This document shows, piece by piece, positions 54,165 through 64,000 of a DNA stretch of 64,000 nt (position 1 is the stretch's first letter; every line of letters starts with the position of its first letter). The stretch covers positions 3,818,001 to 3,882,000 of the forward strand of contig CANJKZ010000774.1 in NCBI GenBank assembly GCA_947471745.1. Reading direction: 5' to 3'. Under the pieces are notes generated by a model, which saw only the letters and a program-made list of their open reading frames with translations, had not been told where the DNA came from and did no database searches. Origin of the DNA: Closterium sp. Naga37s-1 (taxonomy: Eukaryota; Streptophyta; Zygnematophyceae; Desmidiales; Closteriaceae). The translations under genes were made by a program, and so were the position numbers.

Positions 54165-57100
54165 TCAAGGGGTGAGCAAGTGAGGCAAGGTAGGCACAAG
54201 ACCCAGCTGAGTACAGAAGCGCTGATGATCACAAGGCGCAAGTGCCTTGGTGAAGATATCAGCAGTGTTGGCCTCAGAGGCCACGTACGCAAGCCGCAGC
54301 TGACCACGCTGCTGTAGCTCACGAGCAAGGAAGTAGCGGAGAGCAATGTGCTTCGTTCTGTGCTCCAATCTCTGCTCTCGACACAAGGCCAGCATGGCCT
54401 TGTTGTCTACGTACAGTACTGGAGGAGAACGAGGCGGCTCTCCGAGGTCAGTCAGCAGGTAGGTGAGCCAGCGAAGCTCCTGTGCAGCCATGGCCCCGGC
54501 GTAGATCTCAGCCTCACAACTGGAGCCGAGAACAGAAGACGAGCGGGTAGCCCGCCACGAAACAGAGCCGGAACCAAGGCTGAAGGTGTAACCCTGTGAC
54601 GACCGCTGCATAGTCTGGTCGTCAGCCCAAGAAGCGTCTGCGTGCCCAGTGAGGACCACTGGACTCTGCCCTCCAAGCACAAGCCCCATGCCCGACGTAC
54701 TGCACAAGTAGCGCAACACCCTCTTCGCTGCAGCCATCTGCTCCGGTCTGTGTCTCCCAGGAGCAACATAGCGTGCAAGAATGCTAAGAGGGTATGCAAG
54801 GTCAGGTCGTGTGCAGGTCATCAGGTACATGAGGCAGCCAACAAGCTCTGGGTACGGGCCACTCGACTCTACGGACTCATCCAAAGGCAGAGCTGAGAGC
54901 GAGTGGCGAGTAGGCAGAGGAGTGGCCTGAGGCGAGGAGTACGTGAAGCCGAAGCGCTGAAGGACCTGCTGCACCATGTGTGACTGAGTCAGGGTAATGG
55001 TGCGGCGTGCTCTGTCCCGGGTGATCTGCAAGCCAAGGTAGCTACGCAATTCACCCAGGTCTGTGCACGTGTGTCTCTTCTGCAGCTCGGACTTCACGTG
55101 GGCGAGTCCAGCAGTGTCAGCTGTGGCGAAGACCAAGTCGTCGACGTACACGAGGATGTAGAACGGCGGCAAAGAAGTGTCGGTGCGCAGAAACAGCGAC
55201 GGGTCGGCAGTAGAGGGAGCAAACCCAAGAGCCGCAAGTGTAGTCCTCAGTGTGTCGTGCCACTCACGCGGTGCCTGGCGGAGACCGTAGACTGGCCGCC
55301 GGAGGCTCCACTGGGTGCCAGGAGGAAAGGACCCAGTGAAGCCAGGTGGGCGACGCAGCCAGATCTCCTCGTGCAGGCTGCCCTGCAAGAAAGCAGTGCT
55401 GAAGTCAAGAGAGTGCAGCTCGTAGTCGCGGTGAGCAGCTATGTGCAGCAGTACCCGAAGAGTGGTCATCTTCGGGGTGGGAGAGAAGGTGTGAAAGTAG
55501 TCAACTCCCTGCCGCTGACTGAAGCCACGAGCCACGTAACGCGCCTTGAAGACAGGCGGAGAACCCGGCGGCCGCTTCACCCTGAAAATCCACATGCCAC
55601 TGACGATGTTCGCCCCAGGCGGGGGAACCTCGTCAACGTAGGTGCCTGTGGACTTCCAGGAAGCCATCTCTGCGTCCATAGCTGCCTGCCACTGAGAGGA
55701 GTAGGGACCCTCTATCGCCTCCGCGTAAGAGCGCGGAGTCGGGATGTCAAGTGCATCCGGGTCTCCCTCAGGGGTAAGCAGTACGGACACGAGATGAGGT
55801 GAAGCAGCAGCCAAACACTGGAACTCCTCCTGCCTGTCCTCAAGGACGTCCGTGCCAAGGGCACACTCACCCCCGACGGACGGAGGACAGACAGACTCAG
55901 ACTCAGCAACAAGACTAGCAGCGTAGTCTAGACGACATCGAGCAGCAAAGTCGACGAGCTCAGTAACTAGGGCAGACGCAGCAGTGGACTCAAAGGAAGG
56001 GTCAGTGACAACAGTAGCAAGGAGACGCGTGACAGTAGGACTGGCAGCACGAAGAGAGTCCGACTCCGGGTCAGGAAGAGCAGGAAGAGAGGACTCGGGA
56101 GGAGAAGGCAAAGGGGCACGCAGAGGAGCAGTGGACGGACGCAGAGACATCCGGTGCGTGCCAGGGAGAGGAGGAGGACGCTGACGCAAACCACGACCAC
56201 TGGTGCGAGCAGCACGGACAGGCGACGCAGGGCGAGACGCAGGCTCACGACGCTCAGTAAGACCTCCAGTAGGACCAGTATAGGGAGAAGGAGCGGGCAG
56301 TGGGGAGGCCGGCTGTAACTGTAACTGTGACGGGACAGGCTGTGGACACTCGAAGGGAGGAGGAGGACCAGTAGAAGGCGGGAGACCAAGAACCTGCTGA
56401 AGGAGCGGAACGAAGTACGGCCTAGGCCGCGCAGCGACTCCAGACACAGCAGGGACAGCACCAGTACCCCCAGCGGCAGCACCAGCGCCAGCAGCACCTC
56501 CAGCTCCAGTACCTCCAGCAGCACCAGTAGCACCCCCAGCAGGACCGCCTCCAGGACCGACAGCAGTAGCCTCAGCGCCAACACCCTCAGCAGCTCCAGC
56601 TCCAGTCGTACCCGCAGGCCCAGCAGCTCCAGTACTCCCAGTACGAGCCCCTCCTGGACCCGCGGCACCAGCACCCTCAGCAGCCGACGAACCTCCAGCT
56701 CCAGCAGCACGCCTCCAGCGGCGGGCAAACCACTCGCGCAGCTCCTGTGGAGAGAGTGGCTCCCGCCGAGACGAAGCACCCGGAGAACCTCCAGGCTCAG
56801 CACCGTCAGACGCCACACGAGCAGGCCCAGCTCCCTCAGGCTCCGCACCCCCAAGCTCAGCACCTCCAGGCGTGGCACCCCCAGGCTCAGCACCCCCAGG
56901 CGTAGCACCCCCAGGCTCAGCACCCCCAGGCTCAGTACCCCCAGTAGTAGCACCCCCAGGCTCAGCACCCCCAGGCTCAGGACCCCCAGTAGTAGCACCC
57001 TCAGGCTCAGCACCCCCAGGCGTAGCACCCACACGCTCAGCACCCCCAGAGTCAGCACCCCCTGGCTCAGCACCCTCAGCAGCACCAGAGTCACTAGTAA

Positions 57101-58900
57101 CCTCGACAGGCTCGACTGCGTCTACCTGGGACACACCTGAAGGGGCAGGACCCTGAGGGGGGAGGGGGTCTACCGGGGGGGGACCTGGTACAAGGAAGAG
57201 CGGTGGCGGGGGGAGGGACGGAGTGCGGTAGGGGAAGAGGCGGTAGTAGGGGACCGACTCGTCAAACGTGACGTCCTGGGAGGACAGAACACGGCGAGAG
57301 GTGGGGTGGTAGAACTGCCACCCTGGCGCGTCAGGGGGGAAGCCAAGGAAGACGCAAGGAGCAGCACGAGGGGACAGCTTGTCCGCAGACAAGTCGCGGA
57401 CAAACGCCCGAGATCCCCAGACACGGAACGCAGACGCATCGCCAACCTTCCCCGTCCACAGCAAGGCTGGGGAGGTCTCCGGCATGGAGACCCTGGGGTG
57501 AAGGTTGATCTGATGCGCCGCGTACCGAACCGCAAACGGCCACAGAAAATGGGGGGCAGCCGCATGCATCATGGACGTACGGGCGACGTCCATGACCATG
57601 CCAATGCGGCGCTCAGCAATCCCATTTTGTTGTGGAGAGTCCGGAAGCGTGAAGGTCTGGCGGATGCCTCGTGCACGACAGTAGGCTCGCAGAAGGCCAG
57701 AGGAGAACTCTCCACCTCTGTCAGAGTGCAGACGCAGAACAGGAAAGTCCGAGCCGAAGCTCTGCCTGAGCTGGAGACGAGCTGCGCGGATCCAGTCGAT
57801 CAACACCTCAGTGACATCACCCTTGCTGCGCAAGGGGAAGACTGTGGTGTAACGCGAGTAGTCGTCAACCACCAGCAGGAAGTAGCGCTCGTGACCCTGT
57901 CCACGGACGCGGGCCGGGCCCCACACGTCCATGTGAAGCGTCTGCAGCGGGGCCTTTGTCGGAGGAACTGGGAGGAGTGAGGGGCAGCCCGCTGCCGCCC
58001 CTCGACACAGGGGACGCAGGTAGGGCCAGGCCCCGGAGGAAGGGGAGGGAGGGACCGGGGAAGACCAAAGACAAGGACACGGGAGGCCATGCCTCGGAGA
58101 CGAAGCAGGGAGGGGTGACCAAGGCGGTGGTGCCAGAGGAGAGTCTCGTGAGACAGGAGGCGACACGAACAGGGGGCAGACTCAGGACCAGACCTGGACG
58201 CTGCAGCAAACACCTGACCCGACGCAGTTACCTGACCAGACGCAGTGACTGGAGGAGACGCAGTGGTCAGGGTGTACAGGCTCGACCCCGGCCGACGGGT
58301 AAACGTGGCCAGGTGTCGGCCAGTCCGAGCGTCCGTGCAGTGGGTCACCCGCTGACTCGCAGGAGTGAACTGGTGAACCCCCGCATCCTGTAGGTCAGCA
58401 CCACTCACCAAGTTCGTAGAGAACGAGGGGAGGTAAAGACCAGACAGGGTGCCAGAGGGGGCCGCCGGACACGGGAGGACAGTGGAGAAGTGAGCAAGGA
58501 CAGGACCCCCAGAGGGGTCTGCCAGAGAGACCGCAACTGGCCGGCCAAGCGGCGTGAGTGTGGTGTGGTCTCGAAAGAAGGAGCGAGAAGCCCCCGAGTC
58601 AAGGGTGAAGGTGTGGGAGGCCGAAGCCGACGCAGAACCTGAGAGAGCAGACTCACCAGCACCTGAGGGAGCAGACGCACCTAGAGCAGCAGCCTCGCTA
58701 GCACCTAGAGCAGCAGCCTCACCAGTACCTAGAGCAGCAGTCTCAATGCCCGGGTCGGGCGGAAAACACCGGTAACAGTCACCCTCATCACTAATAGTCA
58801 CAGTATACATGGCAGCAAGAATAGCATCAAAGTCAAGGTCAAAGACAGCGACACCCGCCCTAGACAGCTCACCCCAGCGGGGGATCTCAGTGGCCTCAGG
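54165..58900 (-). CDS. Element L pol region
   Basis: Protease with [16 protein letters not shown] (DSGA at about 58589-58600). Integrase zinc module [15 protein letters not shown] and CVPCVEGRQ; core [36 protein letters not shown] and [21 protein letters not shown]-terminus FRVWGSRAFVRDLSADKL. Linker with many GGAEPGGA units. RT with [60 protein letters not shown] and YVDD at 55138-55149. RNase H with [58 protein letters not shown] and ANTADIFTKALAPCDHQRF; natural stop at 54165. The best preserved pol in the window. Confidence 0.9.
56300..57100 (-). repeat. Glu/Gly/Ala-coding tandem repeats (L linker)
   Basis: About twenty 15-bp units of plus-strand type cagcacccccaggct between 56780 and 57080, then looser Gly/Ala units (56450-56740). 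On the coding strand they give repeated GGAEPGGATTGG-like peptide inside the open pol frame. Since L is young and its frame is open here, this spacer is evidently tolerated between integrase and RT. Confidence 0.8.
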
Positions 58901-58949
58901 GAACTGGTGACGCCAAGCGTCCGTCAGGCGGCCAAAGCAGCGCTGGGTG

Positions 58950-59084
58950 GAGTGCGCATTCCCGCACTGGTCACCCGCGCGGTCGCCGGTGCGTAGGACG
59001 TAGGTGCACGGACCAGTACCCCCACCCCGCTGGCGTGCAGCGTACCACTCACGGAGCTGCTGAGGAGGGGGGATGTCACGAGTG

Positions 59085-59115
<31 letters not shown>

Positions 59116-60142
59116 ACTGACCACCACCGGAGCCGACCCTCTGCGCAGCGCCACCCCGACCAGCTCCACCTCCTCCGCCGCCGCCTCCTCCACCGCCGCC
59201 ACCTCCGCTCCCACCGCCACCGCCGCCGCCGCCTCCGCCTCCACCGCCGCCACCGACACCTCCACCCCCACCACCACCCCCACCGCCACCCCCACCCCCT
59301 CCACTGCCTCCACCGCCGCCTCCACCGCCCCCGCTAGCTCCTCCAGTGCCCCTGCCCCCCTTGCCCTTGCCAGGGCGGCGCCTCCCGCTAGGGGTAGACG
59401 CCGCACCGACCGACTCAAGCCCAACGAGGTCGGCCGCAGCAGCAGAGGCAACAGAGGGCAAAAGGGGGGAGGGGGAACACCCCTCAAAGATGGGGGTGCG
59501 AGGGTCACCACGAGAGGCTCCTACAGCTACTATGCTCTTCTCTGCTGCTAGGGGGGACTTCTCGAGGAGGTCAACGGTGAGAGTGGTGGGGCAAACTGAG
59601 AGGAAGTGGTCCCTGACTACGCGAAGGGAGTCAGGGAGCCGGGTGACTATGTAGTAGAGGGTGATGTACATGGGGGGGGGGTTCTTGGCGCAGAACTCAG
59701 TAGGAAACGCAGCGCGGTAGCGAGTGTCACTAGTGCGGAGGTGCGTAATGAGGTCAGCGACTGTGGGAAAGGCAGCAAGGTCAGGGAAGAGGTACGGTAG
59801 CATGAGGCGGCTCAGTGCAGCAGTGGCAGGGGAGGAGTAGCGCGCAACTACAGCGTCGTACAAGGTCTGAGCACTCTTGTACTGGCTAAAGTGCGCACGC
59901 TCAGAGGTAGGCAGGTGGCGACGCACAGCAAGACGTGCAGCAGCATCGCGCGTGGCCCACTGTGAGCGAACAGTGGCGTCAGCATCAGCAGCGGGGGCAG
60001 GAGAGGCACCAGAAGTGAGGTCAAAGAGGGAGAGGCCGTCTGCTCTGTCGCACTGTAAGAAAAGCTGCAGGTCATCTATCCAGACGTCAAAGTCAATGGC
60101 CCGACCCTCAGCGTCAAAAGCGAGGACACTAGGGGTAGCCAT
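58950..60142 (-). CDS. Element L Gag
   Basis: Starts MATPSVLAFDAEGRAIDFDV at 60142. Capsid-like domain with [60 protein letters not shown] and [20 protein letters not shown]. Then [20 protein letters not shown], a long Gly-only tract (about 59150-59340) and a Gln run (about 59085-59110). The C-terminal C-x13-C-x3-H-x4-C cluster (CTYVLRTGDRAGDQCGNAH then STQRC) is followed by FGRLTDAWRHQFPEATEIPR. The closest relative in the window is the Gag of A (MASLNVLTFDAEGRTVDFEV). It forms the intracellular RNA-packaging particle. Confidence 0.9.
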
Positions 60143-60227
60143 GACAGCAGTAGACTAGCAGCGCAAACAGTAGGGTGAGGGCAGTGCTGTGAAAGAGGCG
60201 CTGCTCTTACCGGACAGGGCGGCTCGG

Positions 60228-60905
60228 GTGGTTCGGCTGCAGGGCGGCTCGGCGGCTCGGCTGCTGGGCAGCTCGGCGGCTCGGCTGCTGGGCGGCTCGG
60301 CGGCTCGGCTGCTGGGCGGCTCGGCGGCTCGGCTGTTGGGCGGCTCGGCGGCTCGGCTTCTGGGCGGCTCGGCTGCTCGGCGGCTCGGCGGCTGGGCGGC
60401 TCGGCTGCTGGGCGGCTCGGCTGCTGGGCGGCTCGGCGGGGCCGCTGAGAGGGCGGCGTCCGGGGCCGCTGGGAGGAGGCGGCGGGGCCGCTGAGAGGAG
60501 GCGGCGGGGCCGCAAAGGTAGGTGGCGGGGCCGCAGGTAGGTGGCGGGGCCGCTAGTAGGTGGCGGGGCCGCAGGTAGGTGGCGGGGCCGCTGGTAGGTG
60601 GCGGGGCCGCAAGTAGGTGGCGGGGCCGCAGGTAGGTGGCGGGGCCGCTGGTAGGTGGCGGGGCCGCAGGTAGGTGGCGGGGCCGCAGGTAGGTGGCGGG
60701 GCCGCTGGTAGGTGGCGGGGCCGCAGGTAGGTGGCGGGGCCAGCAGGAAGGTGGCGGGGCCGCACAGGTAGGTGGCGGGGCCGCGGGTAGGTGGCGGGGC
60801 CGCTGGTAGGTGGCGGGGCCGCAGGTAGGTGGCGGGGCCGCACAGGTAGGTGGCGGGGCCGCACAGGTAGGTGGCGGGGCCGCACAGGTAGGTGGCGGGG
60901 CCGCG
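60228..60905 (-). repeat. Two leader minisatellites of element L
   Basis: Array 1 (60228-60440): units near 24 bp of plus-strand type ggcggctcggctgctgggc with an extra cggct. Array 2 (60515-60905): about twenty 19-bp units ggtaggtggcggggccgca, some varied to ggccgct. A third GC-rich run (60905-61130) has gggccgtaagg words. The 435-codon minus frame across them has no other support and is rejected as a gene. Confidence 0.85.
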
Positions 60906-61649
60906 GAGGGCGTAAGGGGCCGCGCGAGGGGCCGTAAGGGACGGCGCGAGGGGCCGTAAGGGGCGGCACGAGGGGCCGTAAGGACGGCACGACGGGCGCG
61001 ACGGGCCGTAAGGGCGGCACGAAGGGCCGTAAGGGCGGCGCGAAGGGCCGTAGGGGCGGCGCGATTAGCCGTGAGAGGGCCGCTAAGGGCGACGCGACGG
61101 GGCCGTGAGGGGCCTAGCGAGGGCGCGACGGTAGGGAGAGCACACCGGGCGCGACTCGGGCCGGAGCGAAGCGCGCTCCGGGCAGGAAAAAAAAAAAATT
61201 CGTGGTGGTGGGCCCTAGGAATCGTTCCCACTAGGGAACCTGCTCGATACCATGAGAAGAAACGAGGAATGGAATGACTAAGGGAAAGTTTGGTACAAAT
61301 GCAAACCCTAAGAAAACTGTACCCCATATGTGCTACCCCACTATAGCCTACAGTAGCTATGTCATATAAATCTGACAGAGTTGGGTTCGGTTGAGGATGC
61401 CCAAGCTCTGCTAGAAGACGCTGTAACCATATTGCCTCCATGGCACCTTGAGTGAGGGCCATAGTCAGAATGTTATATTGCTTACTTTATGTAGGCTATA
61501 GTGGGGTAGCCCGTAAGGGGTACAAACCAATTAGGGTTAGTACTTGTACCCAACTTCTGCTCAATGCATCCATTCTCGTTCATTCTTCTGACATGGTTTC
61601 AGAGCAGGTCCTTCGCTAGGACCGATTTTTTTGGGCCCACCACAGCGCT

Positions 61650-62340
61650 GCCCCACTAGCTGCCCTGCCCAACCAGCGCGCCGCCCTGCTGGCTCACGCG
61701 CTGCCCTCTGCAGCCCTCGTGCCGCACCTGCTGCCCCGCGCGCCGCCCCTTTGCGGCCCGCCCGTAGCCCCGAGACCCCGCGCGCTGCCCCTTGCGGCCC
61801 GCCCGTTGACCCTAGGCCCCGCGAGCCGCCCCTACAGGCCCGCCCGTCGACCCTAGGCCCCGCGCGCCGCCCCTGCAGGCCCGCCCGTCGCCCCTGCTGC
61901 CCTGCGCGCCGCCCCTTACGGCCCGCCCGTCGACCCTAGGCCCCGAGCACCGCCCCTGCTGCCCCTGCTTGCCGCCCCTGCAGCCCCGCGCGCCGCCCCT
62001 TGCGGCCCGCCCGCCGCCTCTTGCGGCCCGCCCGCCGCCCTTGCTGCCCTGCTTGCCGGCCCTGCAGTCTTGTGCGCCGCCCCTTGCGGCCCGCCCTTTG
62101 CCCCTTGCGGCCATCTAGCAGCCCCAGCAGCCCCGCACGCTGCCCCTTGCGGACCTCTCGCCACCCCTACAGCCCCACGCGCCGCCCCTTGCGGCCCGCC
62201 CGCCGCCCCTAGGCCCGCCAGCCGCCCCTAGGCCCGCGAGTCGCCCTTCTTGAAGCCTGCGCGCCGCCACTTGCAGCCCGCTTGCTGCCTCTTGCTGCTG
62301 CCTGCCCTGTTCCTTGCGCTGCCCGGCTCCTACCCGCCCT
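61650..62340 (+). repeat. GC-rich leader of element N
   Basis: Imperfect repeats of gcgcgccgcccctgcagg, cccgcccgtcgaccctagg and cgccccttgcggcccgcc words without strict periodicity. The related leader of F uses overlapping words, suggesting repeat turnover between copies. The open frames across it are repeat by-products. Confidence 0.65.
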
Positions 62341-62355
62341 GCGTACTGCGCTGCT

Positions 62356-63600
62356 ATGGCTTCTCTCCGCGTACTCGCGTTCGATCATGAGGGCCGTCCG
62401 ATCCAGTTCAACACTTGGCTCGACGACTTGCATCTGTACCTACTGAGCGACTCTAGAGACAGCGTTTCTTTGTTTGACCACACGTCTGGAGCCTCTCCCG
62501 CCCCTCCCGCCATAGCTGATAGTGCGACTCGCTCACAATGGCTTACTCGTGACACTGCTGCTCGCTTAGCCATTCGCAACCACCTGCCGTTAGCCGAATG
62601 CGCTCACTTCGGATAGCACAGGAATGCACAGGCACTGTACGACGCTGTAGTCGCCCGTTACTCCTCGCTTGCCACTGCTGCTCTAGGCTGTATTCTTCGG
62701 CCCTACCTGTTTCCCGAGCTGTCCGCCATTGCCACAGTAGAGGACCTCGTTACCCACCTTCGCACTAGCGACGCTCGCTACCGCGCTGCCCTCCCAGCAG
62801 AGTTCCTTGACACTCGCCCCCGATGTACATCACTCTCTACTTTATAGTCACCCACCTCCGATGTACATCACTCCCCCGATGTACATCACTCTCTACTTTA
62901 TAGTCACCCGCCTCCCTGACTCTCTTCGCGCTGTCAGGGACCACTTTCTCCCACTTGACCCCATAGCCATCACTGTTGACCTACTCGAGCAGCACCTCCT
63001 TGCAGCTGAGACTCGTGTAGTTGCTGTAGGTGCCGCTCATGGCACTCCTCGCACGCCCTTCTTTGAGGGGTGTTCCCCCTCCCCCCTTACCCCCTCCTAC
63101 GCCTCTGCTGCTGCTGTTGACGTCCTTGGTGCTAAGGATGTCAGGGCTGCTTCTGCTTGTGGGAAGCGCCGCAGCGGCAAGGGCAAGGGTGGCAGGGGTA
63201 GTGGCGGTGGCAGCGGGGTGGTGGTGGGGGCAGCAGTGGAGGTGGTGGGAGTGGTGGCGGGAGTGGGGGCTTTGGTGGCGGCGGTGGTGGTAGCGGTGGG
63301 GGTGGCGGTAGTGGCGGCAGTGGGAGTGGTGGCGGTCGGGCAGGAGCTACGCAGCGAGGAGGTTCTGGCGGTGGCCAGAGGCAGCAGCAGCAGCGTCGGA
63401 GCGAGACCCCGTCGCCCCAGCAGCTTCGTTAGTGTTTTGCTCAGCGTGGGGCGTCTGGGGGTAGTGGTAGCTGCCCGTATGTCATTCGCACGGGTGACCG
63501 TGCTGGTCAGACATGCGGGAAGCCTCACACTCAGCACCGCAGCTTCTCCCGCCTAGACGATGCTTGGCGCGCAGAGTTTGGTGACGAGGCCGAGCGCCCC
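62356..63600 (+). pseudogene. Element N Gag remnant
   Basis: Starts [20 protein letters not shown]. Contains [40 protein letters not shown], the [20 protein letters not shown] region, [20 protein letters not shown], a Gly-rich tract (about 63190-63340) and the Cys/His cluster region around 63470-63550 ([19 protein letters not shown]). Fossil with several breaks. Confidence 0.75.
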
Positions 63601-63639
63601 CGCTGGGCAGAGCTGCTTAGGTCTGGAGATGCTATCTTT

Positions 63640-64000
63640 GACCTAGACTATGATGCTATCCTTGCTGCTATGTATGCCTTGTCTGTCAGTGCTGAGGGTG
63701 ACTATTACCTGTGTGTGCCGCCTGACCCAGGTATAGAGGCTGCTGCTCTAGGTGCTAGTGAGTCTGCTCTCCCTGGTACTGCGCCTGCTGAGGCCTTGCA
63801 CACCTTTAAACTTGACACAGGTGCTTCACGCTATTTCTTTCACGACAGCACCACCCTCACTCCTCTCTCTGCACCTGTACCAGTCAGACTGGCTGACCCC
63901 TCCGGGGGCCCAGTCCTTGCCCGTTCCTCCACTGTTCTCCCGTGTCCGGTGGTTCCGTCCGGCTCACTGTCAGGCCTTCACCTCCCCTCGTTCTCTACGA
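63640..64000 (+). pseudogene. Element N protease region (partial)
   Basis: After the [20 protein letters not shown] and [20 protein letters not shown] segments comes a protease-like stretch (LHTFKLDTGASRYFF) where other copies have LDSGAS, then [20 protein letters not shown]. It leaves the window before integrase. Confidence 0.7.

Larger units (their letters stand above)
53833..61377 (-). mobile_element. Near-whole young copia element L (TSD GAGTT)
   Basis: 3' LTR 53833-53957 and 5' LTR 61253-61377, both 125 bp and 124/125 identical by my count. Target duplication GAGTT at 53828-53832 and 61378-61382. Parts in reading order: PBS TGGTATCGAGCAGG, hairpin gttccc-tagt-gggaac, GGGCCCACCAC (61205-61215), GC-rich leader arrays, gag from the ATG at 60142, protease (around 58600), integrase (58150-57150), Glu/Gly/Ala linker (57100-56300), RT (55900-54900), RNase H to the stop at 54165, 3' UTR and purine tract tatgggggtg. 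It looks nearly whole, with about one break by my reading. The youngest large element in the window. Confidence 0.95.
52394..61470 (-). mobile_element. Older copia relative M hosting L, cut by N
   Basis: Minus-strand element of which the 3' LTR (52394-53576), purine tract (gcaagggggag, minus strand, next to 53577) and the end of RNase H are visible. RNase H lies in two pieces: 61466 down to 61378, and 53832 down to 53598. They are separated by element L with duplication GAGTT. Element N enters M at 61470/61471, so the 5' remainder of M lies beyond it, outside the window. Its RNase H (QAAISLSHNAILYGRTTHVE) is closer to common land-plant copia than to the A-N type. Age cannot be judged from one LTR. 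Confidence 0.75.
61471..64000 (+). mobile_element. Copia element N, cut by right window edge
   Basis: 5' LTR 61471-61593 (123 bp, TGTTATATTG...TTCTGACA), PBS TGGTTTCAGAGC, hairpin ggtcc-ttcgcta-ggacc, GGGCCCACCAC (61633-61643), GC-rich leader (61650-62350), gag from the ATG at 62356 and protease (about 63640 onward) to the window end. Candidate target site cagaa at 61466-61470, inside element M; the partner is outside. Sequence is of the D/F/G type. Broken, with several (about four) breaks in the visible part. Confidence 0.88.

Noticed and set aside
60155-61462. 435-codon open frame on the minus strand
   Set aside because: It runs through the leader arrays and 5' LTR of element L; composition is Pro/Ala repeat (PPTCAAPPPT words) and it is explained by 19- and 24-bp units lacking stops.

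Overview
The window reads as a nuclear stretch of a eukaryote, and it is mostly transposable elements. GT-AG introns, TATA boxes 102-116 bp upstream of ATGs, nested LTR retrotransposons, a LINE and hAT-type DNA elements all point that way. The very GC-rich Ty1/copia elements, primed by an initiator-Met-type PBS (TGGTNTCAGAGC), suggest a plant-lineage genome. A streptophyte alga such as Closterium is my guess from memory of similar Gag proteins, and I hold it at low confidence. I see no prokaryotic operon, CRISPR array, rRNA or canonical tRNA gene. LAYOUT: 1-7850 is a minus-strand copia element (A) running off the left edge, with a plus-strand copia piece (B, 3283-5499) inside it. 7851-10513 holds an unassigned open exon-like stretch, a LINE 3' end (8263-9200), and the promoter and first two exons of a small secreted-protein gene (copy 1). 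10574-10707 is a fold-back hairpin. 10708-23889 is a pile of three partial copia elements (C plus, D minus, E plus) and an unassigned 0.46 kb island. 23890-32262 is a second gene of the secreted family (copy 2). Its start is replaced by the LTR of E, and an intron holds copia element F (24404-31965, TSD AGATG). F in turn carries a complete 345-bp miniature LTR element (TRIM, 31179-31523, TSD GATAT). 33369-34866 is secreted-family copy 3, with its TATA box. 35230-35648 and 36304-37155 are two non-autonomous hAT-type elements with 8-bp TSDs; the second lies in the gag of an old copia fragment (P). 38082-51741 is a 13.7-kb nest: J (minus, TSD TTATT, no visible coding capacity) contains G (plus, a copia element, itself holding H) and K (minus, TSD TTTCA, non-coding). 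52394-61470 is an older copia relative (M) with a roughly 1.18-kb LTR; it contains L, the youngest large element (53833-61377, TSD GAGTT, LTRs 124/125 identical, near-whole). Element N enters M at 61471 and runs off the right edge. HOW THE PARTS RELATE: nearly all coding capacity is copia gag-pol (Gag, protease, integrase, reverse transcriptase, RNase H). The coding-poor elements H, J, K and the TRIM probably moved using proteins supplied by relatives. Nine leaders share a PBS followed by GGGCCCACCAC, even where the LTRs look unrelated, so this may be a common cis signal. Each leader also has its own GC-rich minisatellite. The host genes are three members of one secreted-protein family in the same orientation, spread apart by the insertions. 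The TRIM is the most unusual object: its LTR end, PBS and short interior together resemble a tRNA, with A box, anticodon-like hairpin and B box.
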